Below are positions 34,780-48,138 of a stretch of 64,000 nt of DNA, one piece after another. Numbering within the stretch: the stretch's first letter is position 1; each line of letters begins with the position of its first letter. Under the pieces are notes generated by a model, which worked only from the letters and a program-made list of their open reading frames with translations, did not search any database and was not told the DNA's origin. This DNA is from Protonemura montana (taxonomy: Eukaryota; Arthropoda; Insecta; Plecoptera; Nemouridae), in NCBI GenBank assembly GCA_947568835.1, contig OX387603.1:25382651-25446650 (forward strand), in the 5' to 3' direction. The position numbers and the translations under genes are program-made.

Positions 34780-36822
34780 AAATGAATCTGACCACGATTC
34801 TCTTTCCAAAGTGAAATTTTCACGTTCTTAAATAAAACAAAAAATTTGCATATTATTACCTTGTTCGGGGTAGCAAAAAAGGCAAAGTTTAGTTACTTTG
34901 TCCAGAAACTTTTTTTAACTAGTCTTGGAAAGGTACCTTATTTTCAACTAAATCTAGATTTTAATAATTTTCAGCTCAGGCGTGGAACGTTGATTAGGTT
35001 GAAAAGTTTGCTTGTTTTTCTTGGCTTTTCAACTTTTTATTTTAATTTTTGTTCGCCATGTGTCTTTATATCGGCTCATAAAACTATGTGTTCATCTCAC
35101 TTTCTTTTGCTGCAAGTGTTTTTATATGCCAACTAAAAATAAAACATCTAGCGATTCTACGCAGAATTCATTTCCACACAAGGTCAGGTGCCAATGATTT
35201 AAACAATAAAGCGCTAGGAAATTTCATTCAAGTTCTTTATTCAGATATTTAACCAACGTTGAAATTAACAGCGTGGCACATTTGTTTGATAAAAACCGAT
35301 TTTTTATAAAAATGTCAATATTAATGTTTTGGCTGATCTTTGCAGTTTCACTTTAGGTCAATCGATGTTAATCTGAAAACTTAGCAAGCAGGCAAAGTGC
35401 TTATTTATATAACGTGAGCATTATAAACTTAACATATTAAAGAGAACATGTGACGAAAGGGCATGGTATAAATTTTGCCCAGATTATGCAATTATCACCA
35501 ACACTAAATATTCAATTTAAGTTGCTTTCAAATCAACTTGGCATTATGAATTCAACGATGTAAGTATAATAAAAACAGCCAATCCGTCACCAGAATGCAT
35601 TTTTATATAATTTTTGTAATTCAGCATAATTTCGGAATACTGCCATAATCTCATGTGACTTAAAAATAAATATTCTTAAAATTCACGCGGAAATGTTCTT
35701 TGTAACAGGAAGTAGCGACAAGTGGGTACTTAGTTTATGTCATCAATGAAAAAATTAAAATATTACAGAAATCCTTTAAGTAAAAGTTTGCTTCCTATCT
35801 CTCTCTCTCCATTAAAGCCTTCACTGAAATTAAATTTCTAAGAATAACATTGTTGTGTATTGTTATTTTTTATTTGCTCTCGAATCACATATAGATACAG
35901 CCAATGGTTTGATCTCGTCAAGTATAATATTAATATTAAAACCGAAGTCTTCGTTAGATAAGTCTTCCCTAAGCTAAATATAAATATAAAGTAAATTAGG
36001 AACAAGATTGTGTCGTGATTGAATTCTGTCTTGATTGAACAACACTCAAGACTGGAATATCCATCTGTAGTTATTATCAATAAAAGTTGCCTCGTGGTTC
36101 GTCTCAATCAAGATAGTGGGTCAACTAGCGAACTTTAACACCGTGAGCCTAGTCTTTTTCGGTCTTATTCAAGCAAATCTGCAATATGGTGGGCTCCATT
36201 GGGTCGGGACTACTCAGTGGAAGATTCTTTTTGTTCAAAAAAAGTGAGATTAAGCCACATTTGGATTGAAATTGAGAGATTGAAAGATTAAAACTTAACC
36301 AAGATTGGGACCGAGTCACGTCAAGGTCCAGAGAATGGTCCGATTATGCTTTGGGACTGGTAATCTTCGACTGTGAAAATGGTTCACCTTATGAGGTAAC
36401 TGCCTCAATAACAAGTTTTTAGGTCAAATTTTCTTCGAAACCAAACATCGTAGACACGGCCATAGTTCTGCAAATAAGCCAAAGCCTTCTTAATCTAGGC
36501 TTACGTCACCACGATCACGTAAAAATTTGATAGATTCAGCGGCGAGGTCAAGATTGATGCCATTATTTAAGAATATTAAACCAAGTAAGACCACGATTCA
36601 TTTTTACCATCTTAAGACTTAGCTAAGCCAGCGTTTGCTAGCTAGGCCAAGGTTTCACATTAAGAAAGAGTCTGGATGCTAAACCATTATTCTGCCGCTA
36701 AGCCAGGGCAAGCACATGATGCCAGAATTTTGACACTAAGCTGGGTATTATACACTTAACTGTAGTTTCTAAGCTTGGGAAGAGGGTTTGCTCTTAACAA
36801 ACACCACCCCGCAGCGTCGACC

Positions 36823-36828
36823 TATAAA
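36823..36828 (+). promoter_or_regulatory. TATA box, gene copy 9
   Basis: TATAAA, 89 bases before the ATG at 36912. Confidence 0.75.
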
Positions 36829-36911
36829 GCACCGTGAGGTAGATGGCAATACCAACAGTCGTCAAACAGGTACGAAGACATCAAGATTCAGAAGACAGAA
36901 GGCATTGTAAG

Positions 36912-37662
36912 ATGAAGTCATCAGTTGCGATGTTCGCCTTTTTGGCGTTGATGCTGACAGCGCTGGTGCAGGTGATTACCTCTGAAGCTAGATCAAATGT
37001 TAGCCACTTTAGGGAGTTGATAGAAAATTTCACGCACTTAACAACCGTCACGCAAGTTAATTCATCTCGAGCAGGCCTTGCCTTCTTATAGCTTATAGTT
37101 CAACTACGATAAATAACTTTGAAAACCATTTCAATGCATTACATCCTGAAAGTGCTAATGCTGCGCTCTTATTGTATCGACATACGGCTAAAAGTCATTT
37201 CAGCATATCGTGCTAGGCCAGCAAATATATTAATGCTTCCTCACGTGCATGTTCAGAGCATGTGCATGCGTGCCTCGCTCGCATCGACGCCCTTAGGACC
37301 GCTTAGATTCTTTGATTTAAAAGTACAGATCTGAGCTTTAAGCATTCCCAACGTCACAGATAAAATGAACCAGAATTCCAATGGTGGTATGATATTATTG
37401 TGTTGACTCGCTGCATCAAATTAAAGGGCGACCTTTTATCTCGCGCTGTATCACCGCTATAGTTCGGAACTGACCTAACTCGACGTTTGTGCTTTTTCAG
37501 ATTCAGGCGCAGGCCACGGCTGGCACTTGCATGGAGAATGCTGTTCGCAGCGTTGATCCAGTCATTCCTTGCCCGACGGCGGACAATACAGAGTGCGTTC
37601 AAGAAACTAGCCAGAAAGTCGCCCCCTTGCCGAGCCCCCGGGATATTGTAATGGGAGGATAA
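36912..37662 (+). CDS. Small secreted peptide precursor, copy 9 (type A)
   Basis: Exon 1 36912-36971, exon 2 37501-37662. The 73-residue protein is identical to copy 8. Poly(A) signal at 37728-37733. Confidence 0.78.
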
Positions 37663-38335
37663 AAGTCGTTCCAGCAGAGTGGTCGTCTAATGCAAGATAA
37701 AGTGCTGAAATTTGTAATTATGTTATTAATAAAACCTGCTCATGAGGCCATTGAAAATCTATTTTGTTTGCATTTATTCTGCCTGCCATTTATTGTCTCT
37801 GTTATTTTTTGGTAATGTTAAATTGAAATAAAGTTTATTTTATGTTAGAAAGTTGCGCCAACTTAAGAACCATTGAGAAACACATTAACTCCGTTAACGG
37901 GCTCGCGAGAAAAGACTCTGATCTTGCCGCCCACAGAAAATCAATAGCCAGGGCGAGACCTCAGCTCGATTGCAAGGAGCCAGCTTGTGACTCAACAACT
38001 CACGAGGCGCCCACAACCCTCATTTTCGATGTGGTTCATGTGCTTAGTAGAGATTTATTTTGAACAGAGAGTAGGGTGGAAAAATAAATTAACATCAAAA
38101 ACTATCTACAACGTGACAATCCCTAAATCGTGAAAAACCAGACTGATTAATGGTTCTACGATCGTCAATGATAGGATCATCAACCTAACGGTAATTTACA
38201 AGTTATGTCAGAGTTTCTGTACTAACAATAGGGTAAAGAATTCTAGTTATTGTGGACTTTTTTTAAGACTTTTCCCGGAAGCATTGTTGATGTCAGAATT
38301 TTATAAATCGAGTATGTCGCAAAATCAAGACAAAA

Positions 38336-38591
38336 AATCAAACGGTCGATTTGTTAAAGGGCCTTTAGCAAATGGTGTCAAAATATTTAATAAATAACCA
38401 TATGAGGTCAAGAGTAAACGAAGAGAAAAACACTATAGCAAGTTGTTACGTAAATTTCTAATGGGCCATTGTTTTTACTCACTGAATTAATTTAATAAAT
38501 GTGACTAATATAACCATACAGTATTTATACTGGAATGACGTTCTAATGTTGAAAAGCCAATTTGGAATAAAAAGAATTATTATTATTATTA

Positions 38592-38626
<35 letters not shown>

Positions 38627-38627
38627 T
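38336..38627 (+). mobile_element. LINE fragment type 1, unit 9 (broken frame)
   Basis: Duplicate of the unit 8 fragment, with the same stop and the same interrupted ATT tail. Confidence 0.8.
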
Positions 38628-40669
38628 AAATGAATCTGACCACGATTCTCTTTCCAAAGTGAAATTTTCACGTTCTTAAATAAAACAAAAAATTTGCATA
38701 TTATTACCTTGTTCGGGGTAGCAAAAAAGGCAAAGTTTAGTTACTTTGTCCAGAAACTTTTTTTAACTAGTCTTGGAAAGGTACCTTATTTTCAACTAAA
38801 TCTAGATTTTAATAATTTTCAGCTCAGGCGTGGAACGTTGATTAGGTTGAAAAGTTTGCTTGTTTTTCTTGGCTTTTCAACTTTTTATTTTAATTTTTGT
38901 TCGCCATGTGTCTTTATATCGGCTCATAAAACTATGTGTTCATCTCACTTTCTTTTGCTGCAAGTGTTTTTATATGCCAACTAAAAATAAAACATCTAGC
39001 GATTCTACGCAGAATTCATTTCCACACAAGGTCAGGTGCCAATGATTTAAACAATAAAGCGCTAGGAAATTTCATTCAAGTTCTTTATTCAGATATTTAA
39101 CCAACGTTGAAATTAACAGCGTGGCACATTTGTTTGATAAAAACCGATTTTTTATAAAAATGTCAATATTAATGTTTTGGCTGATCTTTGCAGTTTCACT
39201 TTAGGTCAATCGATGTTAATCTGAAAACTTAGCAAGCAGGCAAAGTGCTTATTTATATAACGTGAGCATTATAAACTTAACATATTAAAGAGAACATGTG
39301 ACGAAAGGGCATGGTATAAATTTTGCCCAGATTATGCAATTATCACCAACACTAAATATTCAATTTAAGTTGCTTTCAAATCAACTTGGCATTATGAATT
39401 CAACGATGTAAGTATAATAAAAACAGCCAATCCGTCACCAGAATGCATTTTTATATAATTTTTGTAATTCAGCATAATTTCGGAATACTGCCATAATCTC
39501 ATGTGACTTAAAAATAAATATTCTTAAAATTCACGCGGAAATGTTCTTTGTAACAGGAAGTAGCGACAAGTGGGTACTTAGTTTATGTCATCAATGAAAA
39601 AATTAAAATATTACAGAAATCCTTTAAGTAAAAGTTTGCTTCCTATCTCTCTCTCTCCATTAAAGCCTTCACTGAAATTAAATTTCTAAGAATAACATTG
39701 TTGTGTATTGTTATTTTTTATTTGCTCTCGAATCACATATAGATACAGCCAATGGTTTGATCTCGTCAAGTATAATATTAATATTAAAACCGAAGTCTTC
39801 GTTAGATAAGTCTTCCCTAAGCTAAATATAAATATAAAGTAAATTAGGAACTATGTTGTGTCTTGATTGAATTCTGTCTTGATTGAACAACAATCAAGAC
39901 TGGAATATCCATCTGAAGTTATTATTTATAAAAGTTGCCTCGTGATTCGTCTCAATGAAGATAGTTGCCCAACTAGCGGACTTGAACACCTCAAGCCTCG
40001 TCTATTACAGTCTGATTCAAGCAAATCTGACTATGGTGTGATTCTGTGGGTCAGGACAACCCCGTGGAAGATACTTTTTGTTCTACAAAAGTGAGATTTA
40101 GCCACATTGGGATTGGCATTAAGTAATTGAAAGATTAAAACTTAACCAAGATTGGGACCGTGTCACGTCAAGGTCCAGAGCATGGTCCGGTTCGCTTCGG
40201 GACTGGTAATCCTCGACGGTGAAAATGGTTCACCTTTTAAGTTTACTGCCTCAATAACAAGTTTTTAAGTCAAATTTTCTTCGAAACCAAACAACGTAGA
40301 CTCGGCCATAGTTTTTCAAATAAGCCAAAGACTTCTTAATCTAGGCTAACGTCACCATCATCACGTAAAAATTTGATAGATTAAGCGGCGAGGTCAAGAA
40401 TGATGCCATTATTTAAAAACATTTAATTTAGTAAGACCACGATTCACTTTTATTATCCAAATACTAAGCTGAGCCAACGTTTGCAAGTTAGGCCAAGGTG
40501 TCCACATTAAGTAAGAGTCTGGATGCTATGCCATTATTCTGCCGCTAAGCCAGGGCAAGCACATGATGCCAGAATTTGGACGCTAAGCTGGGGTTTATAC
40601 ACTTAACTGTAGTTTCTAAGCTTGGGAAGAGGGTTTGCTCGTAACAAACACTACCCCGCAGCGTCGACC

Positions 40670-40675
40670 TATAAA
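40670..40675 (+). promoter_or_regulatory. TATA box, gene copy 10
   Basis: TATAAA, 89 bases before the ATG at 40759. Confidence 0.75.
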
Positions 40676-40758
40676 GCACCGTGAGGTAGATGGCAATACC
40701 AACAGTCGTCAAACAGGTACGAAGACATCAAGATTCAGAAGACAGAAGGCATTGTAAG

Positions 40759-41510
40759 ATGAAGTCATCAGTTGCGATGTTCGCCTTTTTGGCGTTGATG
40801 CTGACAGCGCTGGTGCAGGTGATTACTTCTGAAGCTAGATCAAATGTTAGCCACTTTAGGAAGTTGCTTGAAAATTTCACGCACTTAACAACCGTCACAC
40901 ATTTGATTCATCTCGAGCAGGCCTTGCCTTCTTATTGCTTGTAGTTCAACTACGATGAATAACTTTGAAAACCATTTCAATGCATTACATTCTGAAAGTG
41001 CTAATGCTGCGCTCTTATTTTCTTAACGTACGGTTTAAAGTCATTTCAGTATATCGTGCTAGGCAAACAAGTAGAATCCTGCTTCTTCATGTGCTTGTCC
41101 AGTGCATGTGCATGCGTGCCTCGCTCGCATCGACGCCCTTCAAGTACGCTTGGATGCTTTGATTTGTAGGCACAGTTTCTAGCTTTTAGCATTTCCATCC
41201 TCAAAGACTAAATGAGCTTGAATTCCAATGGTGGAATGTTTTTGCTTTGTTCGAACAGCTGCATCGGCTGAAAGGGCGTCCATTTCTCCAGCGCAGTGTC
41301 ACCGCTACGGTTCGGATCTGACCTAACTCGACGTTTTTGTTTTTGCAGATTCAGGCGCAGCCCACGGCTGGGACCTGCATGGAGAATGCCGCTCGCAGCA
41401 TTGGGACAGTTATTTTTGGCCCGACGGCGGACAATACAGAGTACCTCCATGTAACTAGCCCGATATATACCCCCTTGTCGGAGCCTCGGGATATTATAAT
41501 GGGAGGATAA
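40759..41510 (+). CDS. Small secreted peptide precursor, copy 10 (type B)
   Basis: Exon 1 40759-40818, exon 2 41349-41510. The 73-residue protein is identical to copies 4 and 5. Poly(A) signal at 41576-41581. Confidence 0.77.
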
Positions 41511-42595
41511 AAGTCGTGCCAGCCCAGTGGTCGTCTTATGCAAGATTAAGTGCTGTCATTTGTAATTATGTTATTAATAAAACCTGCTCATGAGGCCATT
41601 GAAAATCTGTTTTGTTTGCATTTCTTACGCCTGCCATTTATTGACTCTGTCATTTGTTGGCAATGTTATATTGAAATAAGGTTTATTTTATGTTAGTAGT
41701 TTGCGCCAACTTGAGATCCATTGAGAAAGACACTAACTCCGTTAACGGGCTCGCGAGAAAAGACTCTGATCTTGCCGCCCACAGAAAATCAATAGCCAGG
41801 GCGAGACCTAAGCGCGATTGCAAGGATCCGGCTTGTGACTCAACAACTCACGAGGCGCCCAAAACCCTTATTTCTGATGTGGTTCATGTGGGCAGTAGGG
41901 ATTTATTTTGAACAGAGAGTACGGTGGGAATGAATCGATAATCAACATTAAAAACTATCAACAACGTGACAATCCCTACATCGTGAAAATCCAGAGTGAT
42001 GAATGGTTCTACGATCGTCAACGATAGGATCATCAACCTTACGGTTCTTTACAAGTTATATCAAAGTTTCTGCACTTACATTGGGGGAAAGAATTCTAGT
42101 GTTTGTGGACTTATTTTTTAGACTTTTCCCGGACGCATTGTTGATGTCAGAATTTTATAAATCGAGTAAGTCGCAGAATAAAGACAAAATATCAATATGA
42201 ATCTGACCACGATTCTCTTTTCAAAGTGTATTTCCCACTTTCTAAAATAAAACCTTATATTTGCACATTATAACCTAGTTCTGGGTAGCGATAAAGGCAA
42301 AGTTTATTTACATTGTCTATAAACTTCTTTTTTTGGACCTGGTAAGGTGTCGTTTCTTCATCTCATACTGGATTTTAATCATTTTCAGCTCAAGCGTGGG
42401 ACCTTGATTAGGTTGAAAAGTAAGGTTGTTTTTCTTGGCTTTTTCACTTTTTATTTTTAATTTTTTTCGCCATATGTATTTATATTGGCTCTTATAACTC
42501 TGTGTTCATTGAACTTTCTTTTGCAGCAAGTGTTTTTAAAGTTTCTGGATTATTTAGCCAGTTAAAAATTCAACTTCTCGCGATTCTACGCAGAA

Positions 42596-43039
42596 GAATC
42601 ATCCATGACTATGATGTAAGAAACAAAAAAGATATACGAATTGAATTGTATAAAAGTGATAAATGGTCTCGAGGACCGCTAATCATGGGCTCAAGATTTT
42701 ATAATAAAATTCCTAGAGCCATTAAAAAAAAAGTGGTGAAGCTTTTAAGGCTACTTTTAAACAATTTTTAACGGACAATTGTTTTTACTCTCTTGACCAA
42801 TATTTTAACCACAATAGCAAGTAGAAAACTATTGTATTTTATAAATATGTATACTTGACAATGAGGGATATGAAGTGTATCCCCCTATATTTTTATTTTT
42901 AATTTATATTTTATTGAACTAACTGCATAAGTTACCATGCACATATTTTAGTTTTATTATTTTACAATGTGACTTTCCTTATATTATGTTAAATTATGAT
43001 CAATCATGGAATAAAAAATAAATACAATACAATACAACG
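42596..43039 (+). mobile_element. LINE fragment type 2, unit 10
   Basis: Inherited copy of the insertion at 15912-16355. Confidence 0.78.
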
Positions 43040-43234
43040 AAATTCCATACACTGTTAGGTGCCAATGACTGAACTAATAAAGCGCTCTTAAATTTCATTT
43101 AACTTCTTTAATTTTGATATATAAACAAAGTTTACAAAATCAGCGTTGCAAATTTGTTCAATGACAACCGATTTTCCCGATTAAATGCCAAAATCAATGC
43201 TTTTGTTGTTCTTTGTTCTTTGTTGTTCTCTGCA

Positions 43235-44723
43235 CGCATGCACAAAAAGAAGCTGGACTATACTTGCTGGCCTAGCACGATATACTGAAAAAACTTTTAG
43301 CCGTATGTCGGTAAAATAAGAGCGCAGCAAAAGCACTTTCAGGATGTAATGCATTTAAATGGGTTTCAAAGTTATTTATCGTAGTTGAAATACTGGCAAT
43401 AAGATGGCGAGACCTGCTCGAGATGAACCAACTTGCGTCACGGTTGTTAAGTGCGTGAAATTTTCAATCAACTCCCTAAAGTGGCTAACATTTGATCTAG
43501 CTTCAGAGGTAATCACCTGCACCAGCGCTGTCAGCATCAACGCCAAAAAGGCGAACATCGCAACTGATGACTTCATCTTACAACAGTCAAAATGTTAAGT
43601 CCAACTCCCTAAACTCCAGCGGTGGCTGTTACGCAGTTGATACTTCTATATATGTTATAAAGCAGCTCCTATAATGCCCAGGTTCGATCCCGGGTTTAAG
43701 GACCAAGGTTATGGCCTAGGGCCATATTAGAGTCATTACCTGACCATCGGTTATGCCTTCAGGGTAAAGGGTACTTTTGGTTGTGGTCCCTTTAGAGGCT
43801 TTGGAAAGAGCATCGGACAAAACTCTCTCAACATCAACAGCAGCCATCAGGCAGCGGGTACTGTTTTATGTTATAAAGCAGCTCCCTTAAAGTCAAGGTT
43901 CGGTCCCGGGTCTTAGGACGTAGGTTATGGCCTAGGGCCATATTTGAGTTATAGCCTGGCCATCGGGTATGCGCCCCAGGGCATAGGGCAATGGCGAAGA
44001 GGCAAAAGGAACTATCAAGTCTTAAGGGCATAAAACTGTATGATCTAAGCATTTTCTTAGCACTTTTGGATGTGTTCCCATTAGAGGCCTAGCATAGGGC
44101 ATCGAACAAAACTTGAGGACGTTTAAACCAAAATGCCCACTCTCTAAAAATTAAAGAGGCCGCCCGGCAGCGGGAACTGCTATTTATTATTATATAAGGC
44201 GACGAGCTTATACCATTGGCTGTATATATTTGTGATTCAAGAGCAAATCAAAAATAAAATACAATATTAAACAATGTTATTCCGAGAAATTTAATTTCAG
44301 TGGCGACTTAAATGAAGAGAGATAAGAAGCAAACTTTTAATTTGAAGGCTTTCTGTCATATTTTAATTTTTTCATTGATGACAATAAAGTGCCCGCTTGT
44401 TGCTACTTCCTGTAACAAAGAATATTTCTCCGTGAAATTTTACAATAATTTTTTTTTTGGTCGCATTAGAATTTGGCTGTTTCCGAATGTGTGCTGAATA
44501 ATAAAGATTATATAAAAATGCAGGCCAGTGACGGATTGGCTCTTTTAATTTAACTTACATCGTTGAATTCATAATGCCAAGTTGAATTAGAAAAATCTCA
44601 TATCGAATATTTAATGTTGGTAATAATTGCACAAGCTGGGCAGAATTTTTGCCATGTCCTTACATCACATCTTCTTCTGAACGTTTATATTTTATATTAA
44701 TAAATAACGTATATTAATAACGT
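43235..44723 (-). repeat. Inverted block 3
   Basis: Copy of block 1 at offset 26684, with the foreign duplicated segment at about 43589-44189 and inverted spacer at about 44189-44684. Confidence 0.8.
43376..43576 (-). pseudogene. Inverted exon-1 fragment with read-through ORF, block 3
   Basis: Same intact 66-codon frame as blocks 1 and 2, with no exon 2 on this strand. Confidence 0.65.
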
Positions 44724-46322
44724 TTCTATTTTTTTGGCATTAAAGAAACGTTAAAATTATTAACGTGAAACATTTGTTTGATAAAATTTTTTTTTTTTTT
44801 TTTATATAAATGGCAAAATTAATGTTTCCGCTGTTCTTTGCAGTTTCACTTGAGGCTTATCGATGTAAATCTAAAAACTTAGCAAGCGAGCAAAGTGCGT
44901 TTTTATAAAACGTGTAAATTTTGAACTTAACACGTTAAGAAGAAGATGTGACGTAAGGATATGATAAATATTGTGCCCAGATTGTGGAATTATACCAACA
45001 CTAAATATTCGATTTGAGGTTTTTCAAAATCAACCTGGCAAATTTAATTCAACGATGTAAGTTAAAATGAACCAGCTTATTTGTCACCGGAATGCATTTT
45101 TATATAATCTTTGCAATTCAGCACATTTCCGGAATACTGCCAAAATCTCATGTGACTTACAATTTTTTTGTTAACTTTCACGAGAAAATGTTCTTTGTAA
45201 CAGGAAGATGCCACAAGTGGGTACTTAGTTTAGGTATTCAATTGAAAAATAAATATATGACATAAATCCTTCAAAATTATGATATTGCTTCTTATCTCTC
45301 TCCATTAAACCCTCCACTGAAATTAAATTTATCTGAATAATATTGTTAAGTATTGTATTCTATTTTTATATTTGCTCTTTAATCAAATATAGATACAGCT
45401 AATGGTATGAGTTTGTCAAGTAATAAATTAATATTGAAACCGAAGTCTTCGTAAGATAAGTCTTCACTAAGCTAAATAATATAAATGTTAAGTAAATTAG
45501 GAACAAGATTGTGTCGTGATTGAATTCTGTCTTGATTGAACAACATTCAAGACTGGAATATCCATCTGTAGTTATTATCAATAAAAGTTGCCTCGTGGTT
45601 CGTCTCAATCAAGATTGTGGCCCAACTAGCGAACTTTAACATCGTAAGCCTCGTCTATTACAGTCTGATTCAAGCAAATCTGGTATGGTGTGATTCTGTG
45701 GGTCAGGACAACCCCGTGGAAGATACTTTTTGTTCTACAAAAGTGAGATTAAGCCACATTGGGATTGGCATTAAGTAATTGAAAGATTAAAACTGAACCA
45801 AGATTAGGACCGTGTCACGTCAAGGTCCAGAGCATGGTCCGGTTATGGTTCGGGACTGGTAATCCTCGACGGTGAAAATGGTTCACCTTATAAGTAAACT
45901 GCCTCAATAACAAGTTTTTAAGTCAAATTTTCATCGAAACCAAACAACGTAGACTCGGCCATAGTTTTGCAAATAAGCCAAAGCCTTCTTAATCTAGGCT
46001 AACGTCACCACGATCACGTAAAAATTTGATAGATTAAGCGGCGAGGTCAAAAATGATCCCATTATTTAAGAACATTTAACCTAGTAAGACCATGATTCAC
46101 TTTTATTATCCAAATACTTAGCGGAGCCAGCATTTGCTAGCTAGGCCAAGGTTTCCACATTAAGTAAGGGTCTAGATGCTATGCCATTATTCTGCCGCTA
46201 AGCCAGGGCAAGCACATGATGCCAGGATTTGGACTTTAAGCTGGGGTTTATACACTTAACTGTAGTTTCTAAGCTTGGGAAGAGGGTTTGCTCGTCACAA
46301 ACACCACCCCGCAGCGTCGACC

Positions 46323-46328
46323 TATAAA
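46323..46328 (+). promoter_or_regulatory. TATA box, gene copy 11
   Basis: TATAAA, 89 bases before the ATG at 46412. Confidence 0.75.
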
Positions 46329-46411
46329 GCACCGTGAGGAAGATGGCAATACCAACAGTCGTCAAACAGGTACGAAGACATCAAGATTCAGAAGACAGAA
46401 GGCATTATAAG

Positions 46412-47161
46412 ATGAAGTCATCAGTTGCGATGTTCGCCTTTTTGGCGTTGATGCTGACAGCGCTGGTGCAGGTGATTACCTCTGAAGCTAGATCAAATGT
46501 TAGCCACTTTAGGGAGTTGCTTGAAAATTTCACGCACTAAACAACCGTCACGCAAGTTGATTCATCTAGAGCAGGCCTTGCCTTCTTATAGCTTGTAGTT
46601 CAACTACGATAAATAACTTTGAAAACCATTTCAATGCATTACATCCTGAAAGTGCTAATGCTGCGCTCTTATTGTATCGACATACGGCTAAAAGTCATTT
46701 CAGCATATCGTGCTAGGCCAGCAAATATAATAATGCTTCCTCACGTGCATGTCCAGAGCATGTGCATGCGTGCCTCGCTCTCATCGACGCCCTTAGGACC
46801 GCTTAGATTCTTTGATTTATAAGTACAGTTCTGAGCTTTAAGCATTCCCAACGTCACAGATAAAATGAACCAGAATTCCAATGGTGGTATGATATTATTG
46901 TGTTGACTCGCTGCATCGAATTAAAGGGCGACCTTTTATCTCGCGCTGTATAACGCTATAGTTCGGAACTGACCTAACTCGACGTTTGTGCTTTTTCAGA
47001 TTCAGGCGCAGGCCACGGCTGGCACTTGCATGGAGAATGCTGTTCGCAGCGTTGATCCAGTCATTCCTTGCCCGACGGCGGACAATACAGAGTGCGTTCA
47101 AGAAACTAGCCAGAAAGTCGCCCCCTTGCCGAGCCCCCGGGATATTGTAATGAGAGGATAA
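46412..47161 (+). CDS. Small secreted peptide precursor, copy 11 (type A, MRG end)
   Basis: Exon 1 46412-46471, exon 2 47000-47161, 73 residues, three cysteines. It shares the DIVMRG end and the B-like leader and intron start with copy 6. Poly(A) signal at 47227-47232. Confidence 0.77.
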
Positions 47162-47840
47162 AAGTCGTTCCAGCAGAGTGGTCGTCTAATGCAAGATAAA
47201 GTGCTGAAATTTGTAATTATGTTATTAATAAAACCTGCTCATGAGGCCATTGAAAATCTATTTTGTTTGCATTTATTCTGCCTGCCATTTATTGTCTCTG
47301 TTATTTTTTGGTAATGTTAAATTGAAATAAAGTTTATTTTATGTTAGAAAGTTGCGCCAACTTAAGAACCATTGAGAAACACATTAACTCCGTTAACGGG
47401 CTCGCGAGAAAAGACTCTGATCTTGCCGCCCACAGAAAATCAATAGCCAGGGCGAGACCTCAGCGCGATTGCAAGGAGCCAGCTTGTGACTCAACAACTC
47501 ACGAGGCGCCCACAACCCTCATTTTCGATGTGGTTCATGTGCTTAGTAGAGATTTATATTGAACAGAGAGTAGGGTGGAAATAAATAAATAATTAACATT
47601 AAAAACTATCCACAACGTGACAATCCCTAAATCGTGAAAAACCAGACTGATTAATGGTTCTACGATCGTCAATGATAGGATCATCAACCTTACGGTTATT
47701 TACAAGTTATGTCAGAGATTCTGTACTTACAATAGGGTAAAGAATTCTAGTTATTGTGGACTTTTTTTTTTTACTTTTCCCGGACGCATTGTTGATGTCA
47801 GAATTTTATAAATCGAGTATGTCGCAAAATCAAGACAAAA

Positions 47841-48081
47841 AATCAAACGGTCGATTTGTTAAAGAGCCTTTAGCAAATGTTGTCAAAATATTTAATAAAT
47901 TACCATATGAGGTCAAGAGTAAACGAAGAGAAAAACACTTCAGCAAGTTGTTACGTAAATTTCTAATGGGCCATTGTTTTTACTCACTGAATTAATTTAA
48001 TAAATGTGACTTATGTAACCATACACTATTTATACTGGAATGACGTTCTAATGTTGAAAAACCAATTTGGAATAAAAAGAA

Positions 48082-48112
<31 letters not shown>

Positions 48113-48138
48113 TATTATTATTATTATAATTATTATTT
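47841..48138 (+). mobile_element. LINE fragment type 1, unit 11
   Basis: Duplicate of the unit 6 fragment, including the same interruptions in the ATT tail. Confidence 0.8.

Larger units (their letters stand above)
31704..35550. repeat. Array unit 8 (type A gene)
   Basis: A 3847-bp unit. Its first half follows unit 7. From about 32.8 kb to about 36.0 kb it matches unit 9 and the start of unit 10 at an offset of 3848. Gene 33064-33814, LINE fragment 34488-34779. Confidence 0.88.
35551..39398. repeat. Array unit 9 (type A gene)
   Basis: A 3848-bp near-copy of unit 8, with gene 36912-37662 and LINE fragment 38336-38627. Only scattered substitutions separate the two, so this is a recent tandem duplication or conversion. 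Confidence 0.9.
39399..45047. repeat. Array unit 10 (mosaic: unit 9 start, type B gene, inverted block)
   Basis: Bases 39399 to about 39840 follow unit 9. From about 39841 the sequence switches to unit 4 type at offset 26684 and, after the gene, is equally unit 5 type. The switch lies in the AT-rich spacer at GTAAATTAGGAAC. Gene 40759-41510, LINE fragment 42596-43039, inverted block 43235-44723. Confidence 0.88.
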